The notes under the pieces: model-generated
What the model saw: only the letters and a program-made list of their open reading frames with translations
Databases searched by the model: none
What the model was told of the DNA's origin: nothing
Assembly (NCBI RefSeq): GCF_021404545.1
Contig: NZ_JAAWWD010000007.1
Location: 1-64,000, forward strand
Direction of reading: 5' to 3'
Length of the DNA stretch: 64,000 bases
Origin: Aestuariivita sp.
GTDB lineage: Bacteria; Pseudomonadota; Alphaproteobacteria; Rhodobacterales; Rhodobacteraceae
In this document: piece after piece, positions 40,321 through 50,005 of the stretch
Position numbering within the stretch: position 1 is the stretch's first letter
How the letters are laid out: the number at the start of each line of letters is the position of its first letter
Translations under genes and position numbers: made by a program

Positions 40321-40878
40321 CTAAAGCTCCTGGCCCCGGTTCAAAAGCTCCTCGAAGAGCTCGCGATAGATATCGTTGCTGTCGCCACCGCCAAAGACTT
40401 GCGCGCCGCCCGAATAGGTCTGACCGTAGGTGCGCGCCAGGTTGATCGTCTGCACCAGGCCCGAAATCAGCTGCTCGCGCTCCAGAGGCGACAGCGGGTG
40501 AATGAACACCCCCCAAAGCCGCCCCCGCGCCACCGCATAGCGCGCGTCGAGCGCGCTGTCGAAATTGGCCTGCATCAGGCGCATCAACTCATCAGGCTCC
40601 AACCCGTCGGCCGACCGGATGGGCACCATCGCGCGCATCCGGTCCGATCGGGGATCGGTGATCACGATGACCGGAATATCGGCCAGCGTAAGTTGAAAGG
40701 ACGCCCCGTCCTGACGCGCATCGGGATCAAGCGCGGCCAGAATACCTCCCATCCGATCCAGCGTCATCGCCGGTTCGGAAGGCTCCGGCACGGCAGGCGG
40801 ATCTTCTGCCTGGGCCAGCGCTGGCATCGCCCCGAACAGGGTTACCGCCAAAGCACAGGTCAACAATGTTGCGCGCAT
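40321..40878 (-). CDS. YbjN-like exported protein
   Basis: Signal peptide MRATLLTCALAVTLFGAMPALAQ; ANFDSALDARYAVARGRLWGVFIHPLSPLEREQLISGL. Confidence 0.65.
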   Translation of the reverse strand: MRATLLTCALAVTLFGAMPALAQAEDPPAVPEPSEPAMTLDRMGGILAALDPDARQDGASFQLTLADIPVIVITDPRSDRMRAMVPIRSADGLEPDELMRLMQANFDSALDARYAVARGRLWGVFIHPLSPLEREQLISGLVQTINLARTYGQTYSGGAQVFGGGDSNDIYRELFEELLNRGQEL

Positions 40879-40971
40879 GTCCAATCCTCCGTGTTGCGTC
40901 GCGTCAGCCTAACGGGCGGGCCGACAAGGGCGCAAAACAGGATTTCGTGACGGCCACCACCGGCACCCGTC

Positions 40972-41667
40972 CTATCCGGCCGGCAGCGTCAGCCCGAACA
41001 CCAGACCGGCAACACCCAGAGCGCCCAGAATCACCTCCCAGACATCATCCTCATCATCGTCCCCGACCACCCGGTCCTCCTCCACTTCAGGCGGCAGATC
41101 TGCAGGCACGCCCAGCAAGGTCGGCGCATCCGAAACCGCGGGCGTGTCGACAGGCAGCAGGATCTGATCGACCACCTGGACGGTACCGCCCGGCACCGCG
41201 ATATCGGCAGAGATGACATCTGCATCCTGACAATCGGGATCACCATCGACGACGGTTCCGCCCGTCAGCTCGACACGCGCGCCGTCAAGCAATGTTGGAA
41301 CAGGACCCTCGGCGTTCAGCTCATCAAGATCGGCCTCTTCGGGTGAGACGTGATAGAGCAGGATGTCCGTCAAGAGCGGGATAGGATCGTCGTCGGGCGA
41401 CAACTGCGTCAACGCCCCGGCGATTGAGCCGAAAACCGCATCCGCATCGGACGGATCGCCTTCGAACCCAAGATTTTACGCAAGCCCGGCAAAGGCCGCG
41501 TCTGTCGGCGCAAAGAGCGTGAAATCCTCCAACCCCTGCACCGCTTCGGTCAGGTCTGCGGCCTCCAGGGCCAGGCCCAGAACCTCGAAATCATCCGCGG
41601 GCGACCACGTGCCCCCCATAACCGGCAAAGGTGACGTGATTGTCGGAAACAACGCCTCAAGTGACAT
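40972..41667 (-). pseudogene. Fasciclin-domain protein interrupted by one in-frame TAA
   Basis: MSLEALFPTI...AVQGLEDFTLFAPTDAAFAGLA*NLGFEGDPSDADAVFGSIAGALTQLSPDDDPIPLLTDILLYHVSP...; stop codon at 41476..41478, frame otherwise continuous. Confidence 0.85.
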
Positions 41668-41747
41668 ATCATACCCCCCAGTAGATGTCCGCTATACGGA
41701 TCACTCGGGGGAAGCGGTTCACATTTTCAGAAAATTTCCGCCGATTT

Positions 41748-42368
41748 TTACGGACGAGCCACGCTGACCCGCGCCTCAATCGCGGCGATCGCGGCGGCAA
41801 CCGCTGCCTCGACAGACATCTCCGATGTATCGATGATCACCGCATCCTCGGCGGGGCGCAGCGGCGCCTCGGCGCGCTCCATATCACGCGCGTCTCGGCC
41901 GCGGACGTCGTCCAGAACCTGCTCATATGCGGTCTCGATGCCCCGGCCGATCAGCTCATCATAGCGGCGCCTGGCGCGCACCTCGGCGCTGGCGGTGACA
42001 TAGAGCTTGGCCCCGGCATCCGGGCAGATCACCGTCCCGATATCGCGCCCGTCCAGAACCGCGCCCGCCGCACGGCGGGCAAAGGCGCGTTGAAAATCCA
42101 CCAGGGCCGCGCGGACCTCAGCAATCACCGCGACCTTGCTGGCGGCCTGGGCCACGTCAGGTCTGCGCAGATCGGCGTTCTCCAGCACCTTGGCATTTAG
42201 TGTCCGGGCCGCTTCAACCGGATCGGCGCCGTGCAGGACCGCATGGGCCACCGCACGATAGAGGAGCCCGGTGTCGAGATGCGCAAAACCGAAATGCGCG
42301 GCCACCGCACGGGAGATTGTGCCCTTACCCGCCGCAGCCGGACCGTCAATGGCGACCGCGAAACTCAT
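41748..42368 (-). CDS. cmk: Cytidylate kinase
   Basis: [56 protein letters not shown]. Confidence 0.96.
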   Translation of the reverse strand: MSFAVAIDGPAAAGKGTISRAVAAHFGFAHLDTGLLYRAVAHAVLHGADPVEAARTLNAKVLENADLRRPDVAQAASKVAVIAEVRAALVDFQRAFARRAAGAVLDGRDIGTVICPDAGAKLYVTASAEVRARRRYDELIGRGIETAYEQVLDDVRGRDARDMERAEAPLRPAEDAVIIDTSEMSVEAAVAAAIAAIEARVSVARP

Positions 42369-43717
42369 TCCTGGACCTGCGCAACATCTGCACCCAGAGC
42401 CGCCATCAACGGCTCGAACATCGGAAATGACGTGGCGATTGGCCCTCCGTCATCGACCGAGACAGGGGATTGCGCGGCCATGCCGAGAATCAGAAAGGAC
42501 ATGGCAATCCGGTGATCGAGATGGCTGGCACAGCGGGCGCCTCCCGCGACACCGCCTGGACCCGCGCCTGTCACGATCCACCAATCGGGGCCGTCTTCGA
42601 CCGCCACACCATTGGCGCGCAGGCCGCTGGCCATCGCCTCGATCCGGTCACTTTCTTTCACGCGCAGCTCCTTGACCCCGCGCATCACGGTCTGTCCTTT
42701 TGCGTTGGCGGCCACGACCGACAGGATGGGGTATTCGTCGATCATGCTGGCGGCACGCGCGGGCGGCACCTGGGTCCCGCGCATGTGGGGCGAAAAGCGC
42801 GCGCGCAGATCGGCCACCGGCTCGCCCCCCTCCTCGCGTTCGTTTTCGTAGGTCAGATCGGCGCCCATCTCCTGCAAGGTCGCAAAAAGCCCCGCCCGCG
42901 TGGGGTTGAGCCCGATGCCCGGCACCAGCACGTCCGAGCCGGGCACGATCAGCGCGGCACAGACCGGAAACGCGGCAGAGGACGGATCGCGCGGCACGGC
43001 GATCTCTTGCGCGCTGAGTTCGGGCTGCCCGGTCAGGGTGATCACGCGGCCCTCGCCGGTCTCCTCCACCGCGATCTGGGCGCCAAAGCCTGCCAGCATG
43101 CGTTCGGTATGATCGCGGGTCGCCTCGCGTTCGATCACGACAGTCTGGCCCGGAGCGTTGAGCCCCGCAAGCAGCACCGCCGATTTGACCTGCGCCGAGG
43201 GCACCGGGACCGCATAGCGCACCGGGACCGGGTCTGCCGCCCCGACGAGGGTCATCGGCAACCGCCCGCCCGCGCGCCCCACCGCCCGCGCCCCGAACAG
43301 CGCCAGCGGATCCGTCACCCGCGCCATGGGGCGCCCGTTCAGGCTCGCATCCCCGGTGAAGGTGGCGCTGATGGGCGAGGTGGCCATCGCCCCCATGATC
43401 AGCCGGACGCCGGTGCCGGAATTGCCGCAATCGATCACCTGATCGGGCTCGGCAAAGCCGCCCACGCCCACGCCCCGCACCGACCATGCCCCGCCGCCGT
43501 GATCGGTCACCTCAGCCCCAAAGGCGCGCATCGCCCGCGCGGTATCGAGCACGTCCTGACCCTCCAACAGACCGGTGATCCGTGTCTCACCGACTGACAA
43601 AGCGCCCAGGATCAGCGCCCGGTGCGATATCGACTTGTCCCCGGGCACCTCGGCCACACCGCTCAGCGGGCCGCAGGGGCGGGACATCATCGCCTGGGGC
43701 GTACCGTGACCGGACAT
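42365..43717 (-). CDS. aroA: 3-phosphoshikimate 1-carboxyvinyltransferase
   Basis: [63 protein letters not shown]. Confidence 0.97.
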   Translation of the reverse strand: MSGHGTPQAMMSRPCGPLSGVAEVPGDKSISHRALILGALSVGETRITGLLEGQDVLDTARAMRAFGAEVTDHGGGAWSVRGVGVGGFAEPDQVIDCGNSGTGVRLIMGAMATSPISATFTGDASLNGRPMARVTDPLALFGARAVGRAGGRLPMTLVGAADPVPVRYAVPVPSAQVKSAVLLAGLNAPGQTVVIEREATRDHTERMLAGFGAQIAVEETGEGRVITLTGQPELSAQEIAVPRDPSSAAFPVCAALIVPGSDVLVPGIGLNPTRAGLFATLQEMGADLTYENEREEGGEPVADLRARFSPHMRGTQVPPARAASMIDEYPILSVVAANAKGQTVMRGVKELRVKESDRIEAMASGLRANGVAVEDGPDWWIVTGAGPGGVAGGARCASHLDHRIAMSFLILGMAAQSPVSVDDGGPIATSFPMFEPLMAALGADVAQVQE

Positions 43718-43837
43718 ATCGGGGACCTTTCCTTTGCAAAGCCCCCCGGCCTTACCCAATCCGCGCCAGCCGGTCCAGCGTCAATGGCGCGGTGCCAAGC
43801 GGTCGGCAGGCCCGGTCCCTGCGCGGGGCTCGATCTC

Positions 43838-44917
43838 TCAGCTCTCGCCCAACCAGCGACGCGGGTTGTCGTGGGCGATGGCGTGGAAATCCTCCTCGCC
43901 CAGCGCATCGCGCAACTTGATCGAGACGGCTTTCTCCGACAAGGCCTCCTGCCGGGTCATGTAGAAATCCGACCCAAAAAGGACCCTCTCGCGCAGACGC
44001 GAATCCTTGAGATACATCCGCAACAGCGAAATGTGATTGTCGAACTTGAAAATCGTATAGCTGATATCGGTATAGAGGTTGGGGTAATTGCCGCTCCTGA
44101 TCATCTCCTCGATCACCGACACCCAGTTTTTGTCACGCGCCTGCGGGTCATCGGGATCGAACCCGTCCCGCAAGAGCGAGATCCAGTCCTGATCGCCGCC
44201 GAAATGCGCAAGGCACAGACGCAGATCGGGAAAGCGGTTGAGCACCGTCTCATAGGCGCGCGGCTCGGTTACCTGATCCTGGCGGTATTGCAGCCAGCCC
44301 TTGTGATAGACGCCGCCACGCGAACAATGGCTCATCACCGGAATGTTGCGTTCGACGCAGAAGGGATAGACCTCCTCCATCAACACCGGATGATCGGGCG
44401 CAAAGCCCAGTTTGGTATAGATCTTGAGCCCGCGAAAACCCAGCTCGTCGACACAGCGGCGCACCTCCTCGGCCGCACCAGGGCGGTCGGGATAGATGGT
44501 GGCAAAGGGAATCACCTGCGGGCCGTAATCGGGATCGGCGGCCAGCCGCGCCAGCCCGTCATGCTGGGCAAAGATATCCTCGTTGACCGGGCCATGGCCG
44601 ATCAGCTCCATATCCATCGGCAGCACCACAAAGCGCGTGTCCTTGGGATAGTAATGCAACAGCTCACGAAAGACCGCGCGCTGGCTGGATCTGGAGCCGG
44701 TGCGGTGAAACGCTTCCATCCGGGCCAGGAAATCGGTGACCTTGTCGTAAGGTGTGAAAGACGAAAGCCAACGGAAGAACCGTGCCAGCCCGGGCACATA
44801 GCGAAAGATCGCAACCGGCCAGGCCGGAAAGTAGAGCGGCGTATGATCGGTGGTAAAGGTGTGAACGTGACAGTTCACCATCTGTGTTTTCGGCGGGTCG
44901 GCGGGTGTGTCGGGCAT
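43838..44917 (-). CDS. Amidohydrolase (TIM-barrel metal-dependent hydrolase)
   Basis: NCHVHTFTTDH, GFRGLKIYTKLGFAPDHP, VLFGSDFYMTR. Confidence 0.87.
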   Translation of the reverse strand: MPDTPADPPKTQMVNCHVHTFTTDHTPLYFPAWPVAIFRYVPGLARFFRWLSSFTPYDKVTDFLARMEAFHRTGSRSSQRAVFRELLHYYPKDTRFVVLPMDMELIGHGPVNEDIFAQHDGLARLAADPDYGPQVIPFATIYPDRPGAAEEVRRCVDELGFRGLKIYTKLGFAPDHPVLMEEVYPFCVERNIPVMSHCSRGGVYHKGWLQYRQDQVTEPRAYETVLNRFPDLRLCLAHFGGDQDWISLLRDGFDPDDPQARDKNWVSVIEEMIRSGNYPNLYTDISYTIFKFDNHISLLRMYLKDSRLRERVLFGSDFYMTRQEALSEKAVSIKLRDALGEEDFHAIAHDNPRRWLGES

Positions 44918-44997
44918 GGGCTAAACGGATCCGGCAAAATGGCATGACATCAGGCAATGCCCCAACCCTAGCACGAAAATACAGCGGGACATACCCG

Positions 44998-45702
44998 CTA
45001 GCCGTGCCGCCGGAACGTCAGGTAGTGCGGCACCCGCCCTTCACGCAGCGCCTTTTGCTCGTACCGGGTCGATATCCAGTCGTCCCACGGTAAACGCCAA
45101 TCGGCAGGCCGCTCTGCCAGCCAGTCGAACCCGGCGCGCGGCACCTCCTCAAGCGTCTGGCGCACATAGTCAGGGATGTCGGTCGCCACACGCAGGATTG
45201 CTCCGGGCTTCATGATGCGCGCCAATGGTCCCAAGTGTTCGGCCGTGACGAACCGGCGCCTGTGGTGGCGTGCCTTGGGCCAAGGATCGGGATAGAGCAG
45301 GAAGGCGCGCGCGATCGAAGCCCCGGGCAGCACATCCATCAGATCGCGCGCATCACCGGGATGAACCGCCAGATTGTCCACGCCCGCCCGCCGGATCTTG
45401 CCCAGCAGCATCGCAACGCCGTTGACATAGGGTTCCGCGCCGACGATCCCGACGCCGGGGTTTTCAGAGGCCTGGTGCACCAGATGCTCGCCGCCGCCAA
45501 ACCCGATCTCAAGCCAGACATCGCGGTCCCCAAAAAGCTGCCGGAGGTCGAGCGGATGGCGTGCAGGGTTCTCATCCCAGCTCACAGGTCCGGGCGAGAG
45601 GGCGGTGAGATCCTCGTCTAGATAGGCCTTTTGGCTTTTCTTCAGCGCCTTGCCTTTGAGGCGGCCATAGAAGTTGCGATGGGGTCGGATGGGGTGTGTC
45701 AT
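44998..45702 (-). CDS. trmB: tRNA (guanine-N7-)-methyltransferase
   Basis: VWLEIGFGGGEHLVHQA; ARAFLLYPDPWPKARHHRRRFV. Confidence 0.96.
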   Translation of the reverse strand: MTHPIRPHRNFYGRLKGKALKKSQKAYLDEDLTALSPGPVSWDENPARHPLDLRQLFGDRDVWLEIGFGGGEHLVHQASENPGVGIVGAEPYVNGVAMLLGKIRRAGVDNLAVHPGDARDLMDVLPGASIARAFLLYPDPWPKARHHRRRFVTAEHLGPLARIMKPGAILRVATDIPDYVRQTLEEVPRAGFDWLAERPADWRLPWDDWISTRYEQKALREGRVPHYLTFRRHG

Positions 45703-45750
45703 GGCGCCGGGCTTTAACGCCAGTTGCCGGAGGGAGCAACGGCGCGTGTT

Positions 45751-46341
45751 TCAGGCTCCGGCTTGCCATTCCGGGCGGGTGATCTCGAACCAGCAGACAT
45801 CGTCATAACCATAAGCGCGTTTGCGACCCAGGGGGCGCAACCCGCATTTCCCCAAAACTGCCTGAGATTTTGCGTTACCGGGGTCTGTGGTGGCAACCAC
45901 CTCCGCCAGTGCGGTCTGCTCGAATGCAAAGCGCAGGAGGCGCGCGCAGATCTCGGTGGCGAACCCCTGCCCCCAGGCCGAGGGGATCAGCAGATATCCG
46001 ACCTCGATCTGCGCATCGGGATAGGCGCCCGGCACAACCCGGTCCCATTCGATGTCGGGCGCATCGATGGGCACCGGGGTCAGCACGGCGTCGCCGATCT
46101 TTTGTCCCGTCTCTTTCAGCGTGACGCACCAGATCCCGATGCGCCCGCCTGCACCGCGTTTGACGGCATCGGACATATGCGCCCGAACCGCCTGCGGCGT
46201 CATCGGATCATCGACATAGCGCATCACCGCCGGATCGCAGAGCAGCGCACAGGCGATGTCCTCGTCCTGAGGCGCCAAAGGTGTGAGGCGCAGCCGCTCC
46301 GTCTCCAGCACCAGCGCATCGGCGGATAGCGGGTCGATCAC
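45751..46341 (-). CDS. GNAT-family acetyltransferase (RimJ-like)
   Basis: LETERLRLTPLAPQDEDIA; EVGYLLIPSAWGQGFATEICARLLRFAFEQTAL; GTG start overlaps the upstream stop. Confidence 0.88.
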   Translation of the reverse strand: MIDPLSADALVLETERLRLTPLAPQDEDIACALLCDPAVMRYVDDPMTPQAVRAHMSDAVKRGAGGRIGIWCVTLKETGQKIGDAVLTPVPIDAPDIEWDRVVPGAYPDAQIEVGYLLIPSAWGQGFATEICARLLRFAFEQTALAEVVATTDPGNAKSQAVLGKCGLRPLGRKRAYGYDDVCWFEITRPEWQAGA

Positions 46342-47117
46342 GCGGGTTTCCTTGCGCGGATATGGTGGGGGCAATGCTCCCCCGATTGCAGGACCGGAAC
46401 CATCGCGGTCCAGATCTCGATTTGATGGTCGATGAAGGCCGGATCATGGTCCGCACGCCAGCGGTCGCGGTTGGCGCCCGACAGCTCTTCCAGCTCCTGC
46501 GCCGCGACCCCGGCATACCAGGGCGCGCGGTTGACCAGTTCGACCTCGGTGAAGCCCGCCTCTGTCATGGCCTGCTCATAGCGGTCCGGAGAGGCCATGG
46601 CGAACTCCAGCGCCTCCATCTTAAGGTAATGCGCCATCTGGGGCGAGGGTTCTCCGTCATGTGACATCAACCAGTCCGAAGCGGCAAAACGACCCTGGGG
46701 TTTCAGCACGCGGAACGACTCTGCCGCGAGGTTGGATTTATCCGGAATGTGGATGATGGAATCCTTGGAAAAGACCACATCGAAGGTGACATCGGGGAAT
46801 GGGAACGGACCCGGCACGACCTTGGTGATGCTGACACGCTCGGCGAGTCCCGCCTGCCCCACCCGGGCGCGGGCTGCGGTACAGACCGGATCCTCAACAT
46901 CGATACCGGTAACCCGGGCCGCTCCATAATCCTGCGCCATCAGGACCGCAATCGCGCCGGACCCACAGCCGATATCCAGTACATGCTTGCCCGCAAGATC
47001 GACACCGTCGAGCACACGTGCCACCTCATCCGGGCCACCGGGCGACAGGAACCCGTCCCCCCAAAGGTCTTCGAGAAACCGGATATGATCCGTATCATAA
47101 AGATCCTCGTCGCTCAT
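46338..47117 (-). CDS. Class I SAM-dependent methyltransferase (phosphoethanolamine N-methyltransferase-like)
   Basis: GKHVLDIGCGSGAIAVLMAQDYGAARVTGID; FDVVFSKDSIIHIPDKSNLAAESFRVLKPQGRFAASDWL. Confidence 0.85.
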   Translation of the reverse strand: MSDEDLYDTDHIRFLEDLWGDGFLSPGGPDEVARVLDGVDLAGKHVLDIGCGSGAIAVLMAQDYGAARVTGIDVEDPVCTAARARVGQAGLAERVSITKVVPGPFPFPDVTFDVVFSKDSIIHIPDKSNLAAESFRVLKPQGRFAASDWLMSHDGEPSPQMAHYLKMEALEFAMASPDRYEQAMTEAGFTEVELVNRAPWYAGVAAQELEELSGANRDRWRADHDPAFIDHQIEIWTAMVPVLQSGEHCPHHIRARKPA

Positions 47118-47125
47118 GGTTCCCC

Positions 47126-47151
47126 CTCGATTGAACAGCCATTCAATCGAG
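47126..47151. promoter_or_regulatory. Candidate TetR-type operator (site 1)
   Basis: CTCGATTGAA-CAGCCA-TTCAATCGAG, perfect 10-bp arms. Confidence 0.7.
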
Positions 47152-47222
47152 TTTTTCGCGAATCTGCCCAGTTCACAAGCCTTTTTGTCTTGCGGCGTGC
47201 AGGATTACCACTCACCGCCCAT

Positions 47223-47236
47223 TGAATGATCATTCA
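47223..47236. promoter_or_regulatory. Candidate TetR-type operator (site 2)
   Basis: TGAATGATCATTCA perfect palindrome; shares ATTGAA-N5-ATTCA(A/G)TCGA with site 1. Confidence 0.7.
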
Positions 47237-47304
47237 GTCGATTGCAAATGCCGGGTCCAGTTGCTAACGATCACGAATAGCCCTTTTCAACCGGAGCTTC
47301 TGAC

Positions 47305-49764
47305 ATGCCCGATACGCTGCCCAGCCATGCCCAGACCGTCATTATCGGCGGCGGCTCCATTGGGACCAACACCGCTTATCATCTGACCAAGCTGGGCCAC
47401 CGCGATGTGGTGGTTCTGGAACAGGGCCAGCTGACCTCCGGCACCACTTGGCATGCGGCGGGGCTGATCGTGGCCGGACTGCTGAAATCGGAGGCCGAGT
47501 GCGAGATCTATACCCATGGGCGCGATCTCTATGCCCGGCTTGAGGCAGAGACGGGCCTGCCCACGGGTTTTCGGGATGTGGGATACCTCCAGATCGCCAA
47601 TAATGACGAGCGGATGCATGAGATGCGGCGCGTGGCCCCCTTCATGCGCCGGTTCGGGATCAATTGTTACGAAATCTCTCCGCGTGAGGCGCAGGAGATG
47701 TTTCCCATTGGCGACCTCTCCGACGTCAGGGGCGCGTTCTATATCCCCGAGGATGGGCGCGCCAATCCGGTGGATCTGACGATGTCGCTGGCCAAGGGCG
47801 CGCGCATGGGCGGCGCGCGGATTTTCGAAGGCGTGCGCGTCACCGAGATTATGGCCCAGGGCGCCACCGCAACCGGCGTGCGCACCCAAAGCGGCCAGAC
47901 GATCACAGCTGAAAACGTGGTGATCTGCGGGGGCATGTGGTCGCGCCAGCTGGGCGAGCGGCACGGGATCACCCTGCCCCTGCAAGCGGCCGAGCATTAC
48001 TATCTGATCACCGAAACGATCCCCGATCTGCCGCGCGATCTGCCGGTGCTCGAAGATCCGTCGACCTATACCTATTACCGCGAGGAAGTGGGCGGGCTGA
48101 TGCTGGGCCTTTTCGAGCCCGGAGCCGCGGCCTGGAAACTGGGCGGTATCCCCGACGATTTCCAGTTTGGCGAGATCGAACCGGATTGGGACCGCGTCGG
48201 CCCGGATCTGGAAAAAGCCTATTCCCGCGTGCCCGAGACGATGAAATACGGGGTCAAGAAACTCTTTTGCGGGCCCGAAAGCTTTACCCCGGATCTGGCC
48301 CCGCTGGTGGGGCCGACGCCCGCGCTCAGGAATTGCTGGGTGGCCTGCGGGATGAACTCCCTGGGTATTCTCAACGGGGCGGGCACCGGCATGGTGCTGG
48401 CCCATTGGATCGTAGACGGGCTGCCGCCCATCGACGTCACGGGCATCAACGTCAACCGTTTCCAGCGGTCGGAGGCCACACCCGCCTTTCGCCGCGACCG
48501 CACCCCTGAGCTTTTGGGCAAGCTTTTCGGTCAGCACTTTCACAACGAAAGCCCCCGGACCGCCCGAAATGTCAAACGCTCGGTCCTTTATGACCGGCTC
48601 ACGGCGGCGGGTGCCTATTTCGGCGAGGGCAACGGCTGGGAACAGCCCGACTGGTTCGCGCCGACACCGGAACAGGCAAAGATCGACAGCTATAGCTGGT
48701 TCCGCCAGACCTGGTTCGATTGGCATGCCGAAGAACATCGCGCCGCGCGCGAGGATGTGGTGCTGATGGACATGACGTCGATGTCGTGTTTCCTGGTTCA
48801 GGGACGTGATGCCTGCGCGTTGCTGTCGCGTCTGTCGTGCAACGAGGTCGACGTGGCGCCGGGCCGCGTGGTCTATACCGCCTGGGTCAACGAACGTGGC
48901 GGGTTCGAGGCGGATCTGACCGTGACGCGGCTGGATACCGACAGGTTCATGGTCGTGGTGGGCGAAAACTCCCACGGGCATACCGAGATGCGCATGCGCC
49001 GCCATATCGGCGCAGGGGAATTCGTGACTATCACCGATGTCACCGCCGGGCGGACGCAAATCAACGTGCATGGCCCCAAGGCGCGGGAGCTGATGCAGCG
49101 CGTCTCGGGCGCGGATCTGAGCAATGAGGGCTTCCCTTTCATGACCGCCCGCGAGATCGACGTGGGCTATGCCTGGGTTCTGGCCTACCGCGTGACCTTC
49201 ATCGGTGAACTGGGCTGGGAGCTGCATGTGCCCGCAACCCAGGCGGTGCAAACCTATGATCTGTTGATGGAGGCCGGGCGCGATCTGGGGCTGAGGAACG
49301 CAGGGATGCAGACGCTGAACTCGCTGCGACTGGAGAAGGCTTACCGCGATTTCGGGATTGATGTGGACAATACCGACAACCCGATCGAGGCGGGCCTTGG
49401 CTTTGCCGTCAAGCTCGACAAACCGGGCGGCTTCATCGGGCGCGACGCGCTGGCGGCGATCAGGGCGCAGGGCGTGCCCAAGACGCGGATGCTGCAATTC
49501 CTGCTCAAGGACCCCGAGCCGCTGATGTATGGCAACGAGATGATCTATCTCGGCGACCGGCAGGTGGGCTACATCCAGGTGGGCGGCTATGGCCATTCGC
49601 TGGGCGGGGCGGTCGGCATCGGCTTTGCCGAGCTGGATGAGCCGCTGACAGCCCAGATCGTGGCGGATGGTGACTGGTCCATCGAGATCGCGGGGGAGCG
49701 GATTGCAGCCACCGCCTCGCTCAAACCGCTCTATGATCCGGGGATGGCAAAGATCAGGTGCTGA
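47305..49764 (+). CDS. Dimethylglycine/sarcosine dehydrogenase-like FAD-GcvT protein
   Basis: VIIGGGSIGTNTAYHLTKLGHRDVVVLEQGQLTSGTTWHAAGL; C-terminal GcvT (VTFIGELGWELHVP). Confidence 0.92.
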   Translation: MPDTLPSHAQTVIIGGGSIGTNTAYHLTKLGHRDVVVLEQGQLTSGTTWHAAGLIVAGLLKSEAECEIYTHGRDLYARLEAETGLPTGFRDVGYLQIANNDERMHEMRRVAPFMRRFGINCYEISPREAQEMFPIGDLSDVRGAFYIPEDGRANPVDLTMSLAKGARMGGARIFEGVRVTEIMAQGATATGVRTQSGQTITAENVVICGGMWSRQLGERHGITLPLQAAEHYYLITETIPDLPRDLPVLEDPSTYTYYREEVGGLMLGLFEPGAAAWKLGGIPDDFQFGEIEPDWDRVGPDLEKAYSRVPETMKYGVKKLFCGPESFTPDLAPLVGPTPALRNCWVACGMNSLGILNGAGTGMVLAHWIVDGLPPIDVTGINVNRFQRSEATPAFRRDRTPELLGKLFGQHFHNESPRTARNVKRSVLYDRLTAAGAYFGEGNGWEQPDWFAPTPEQAKIDSYSWFRQTWFDWHAEEHRAAREDVVLMDMTSMSCFLVQGRDACALLSRLSCNEVDVAPGRVVYTAWVNERGGFEADLTVTRLDTDRFMVVVGENSHGHTEMRMRRHIGAGEFVTITDVTAGRTQINVHGPKARELMQRVSGADLSNEGFPFMTAREIDVGYAWVLAYRVTFIGELGWELHVPATQAVQTYDLLMEAGRDLGLRNAGMQTLNSLRLEKAYRDFGIDVDNTDNPIEAGLGFAVKLDKPGGFIGRDALAAIRAQGVPKTRMLQFLLKDPEPLMYGNEMIYLGDRQVGYIQVGGYGHSLGGAVGIGFAELDEPLTAQIVADGDWSIEIAGERIAATASLKPLYDPGMAKIRC

Positions 49765-49821
49765 TCTTCGCGGCGCAGGGTGGCGCACACCAAAAAGCTG
49801 GGACTGAGGCCCGCACCGCCT

Positions 49822-49863
49822 GCTTCTTCTTGCCCAAAATACCGCCGGGAAGCCCGAAGGGCT
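49822..49863 (-). repeat. Structured repeat (copy 5, opposite orientation to the upstream gene)
   Basis: Minus-strand AGCCCTTCGGGCT-TCCCGGCGGTATTTTGGGCAAGAAGAAGC. Confidence 0.6.
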
Positions 49864-50005
49864 GGCCCCTCGCTCCTGCCATCAGCCGCCCGCGCAGGAC
49901 CTATGGCCACAAAGATGCCGGACAGACACCGATCTGACTTGACCCTCCCAAGGGCGCGCATAAAGCTGCCGCGCGCATGGCCCCGGTGCGGGGCGCAACG
50001 CTTGG

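Noticed and set aside
47287-49788. 833-aa minus-strand ORF
   Set aside because: Antisense to the dimethylglycine dehydrogenase-like gene; mirror ORF
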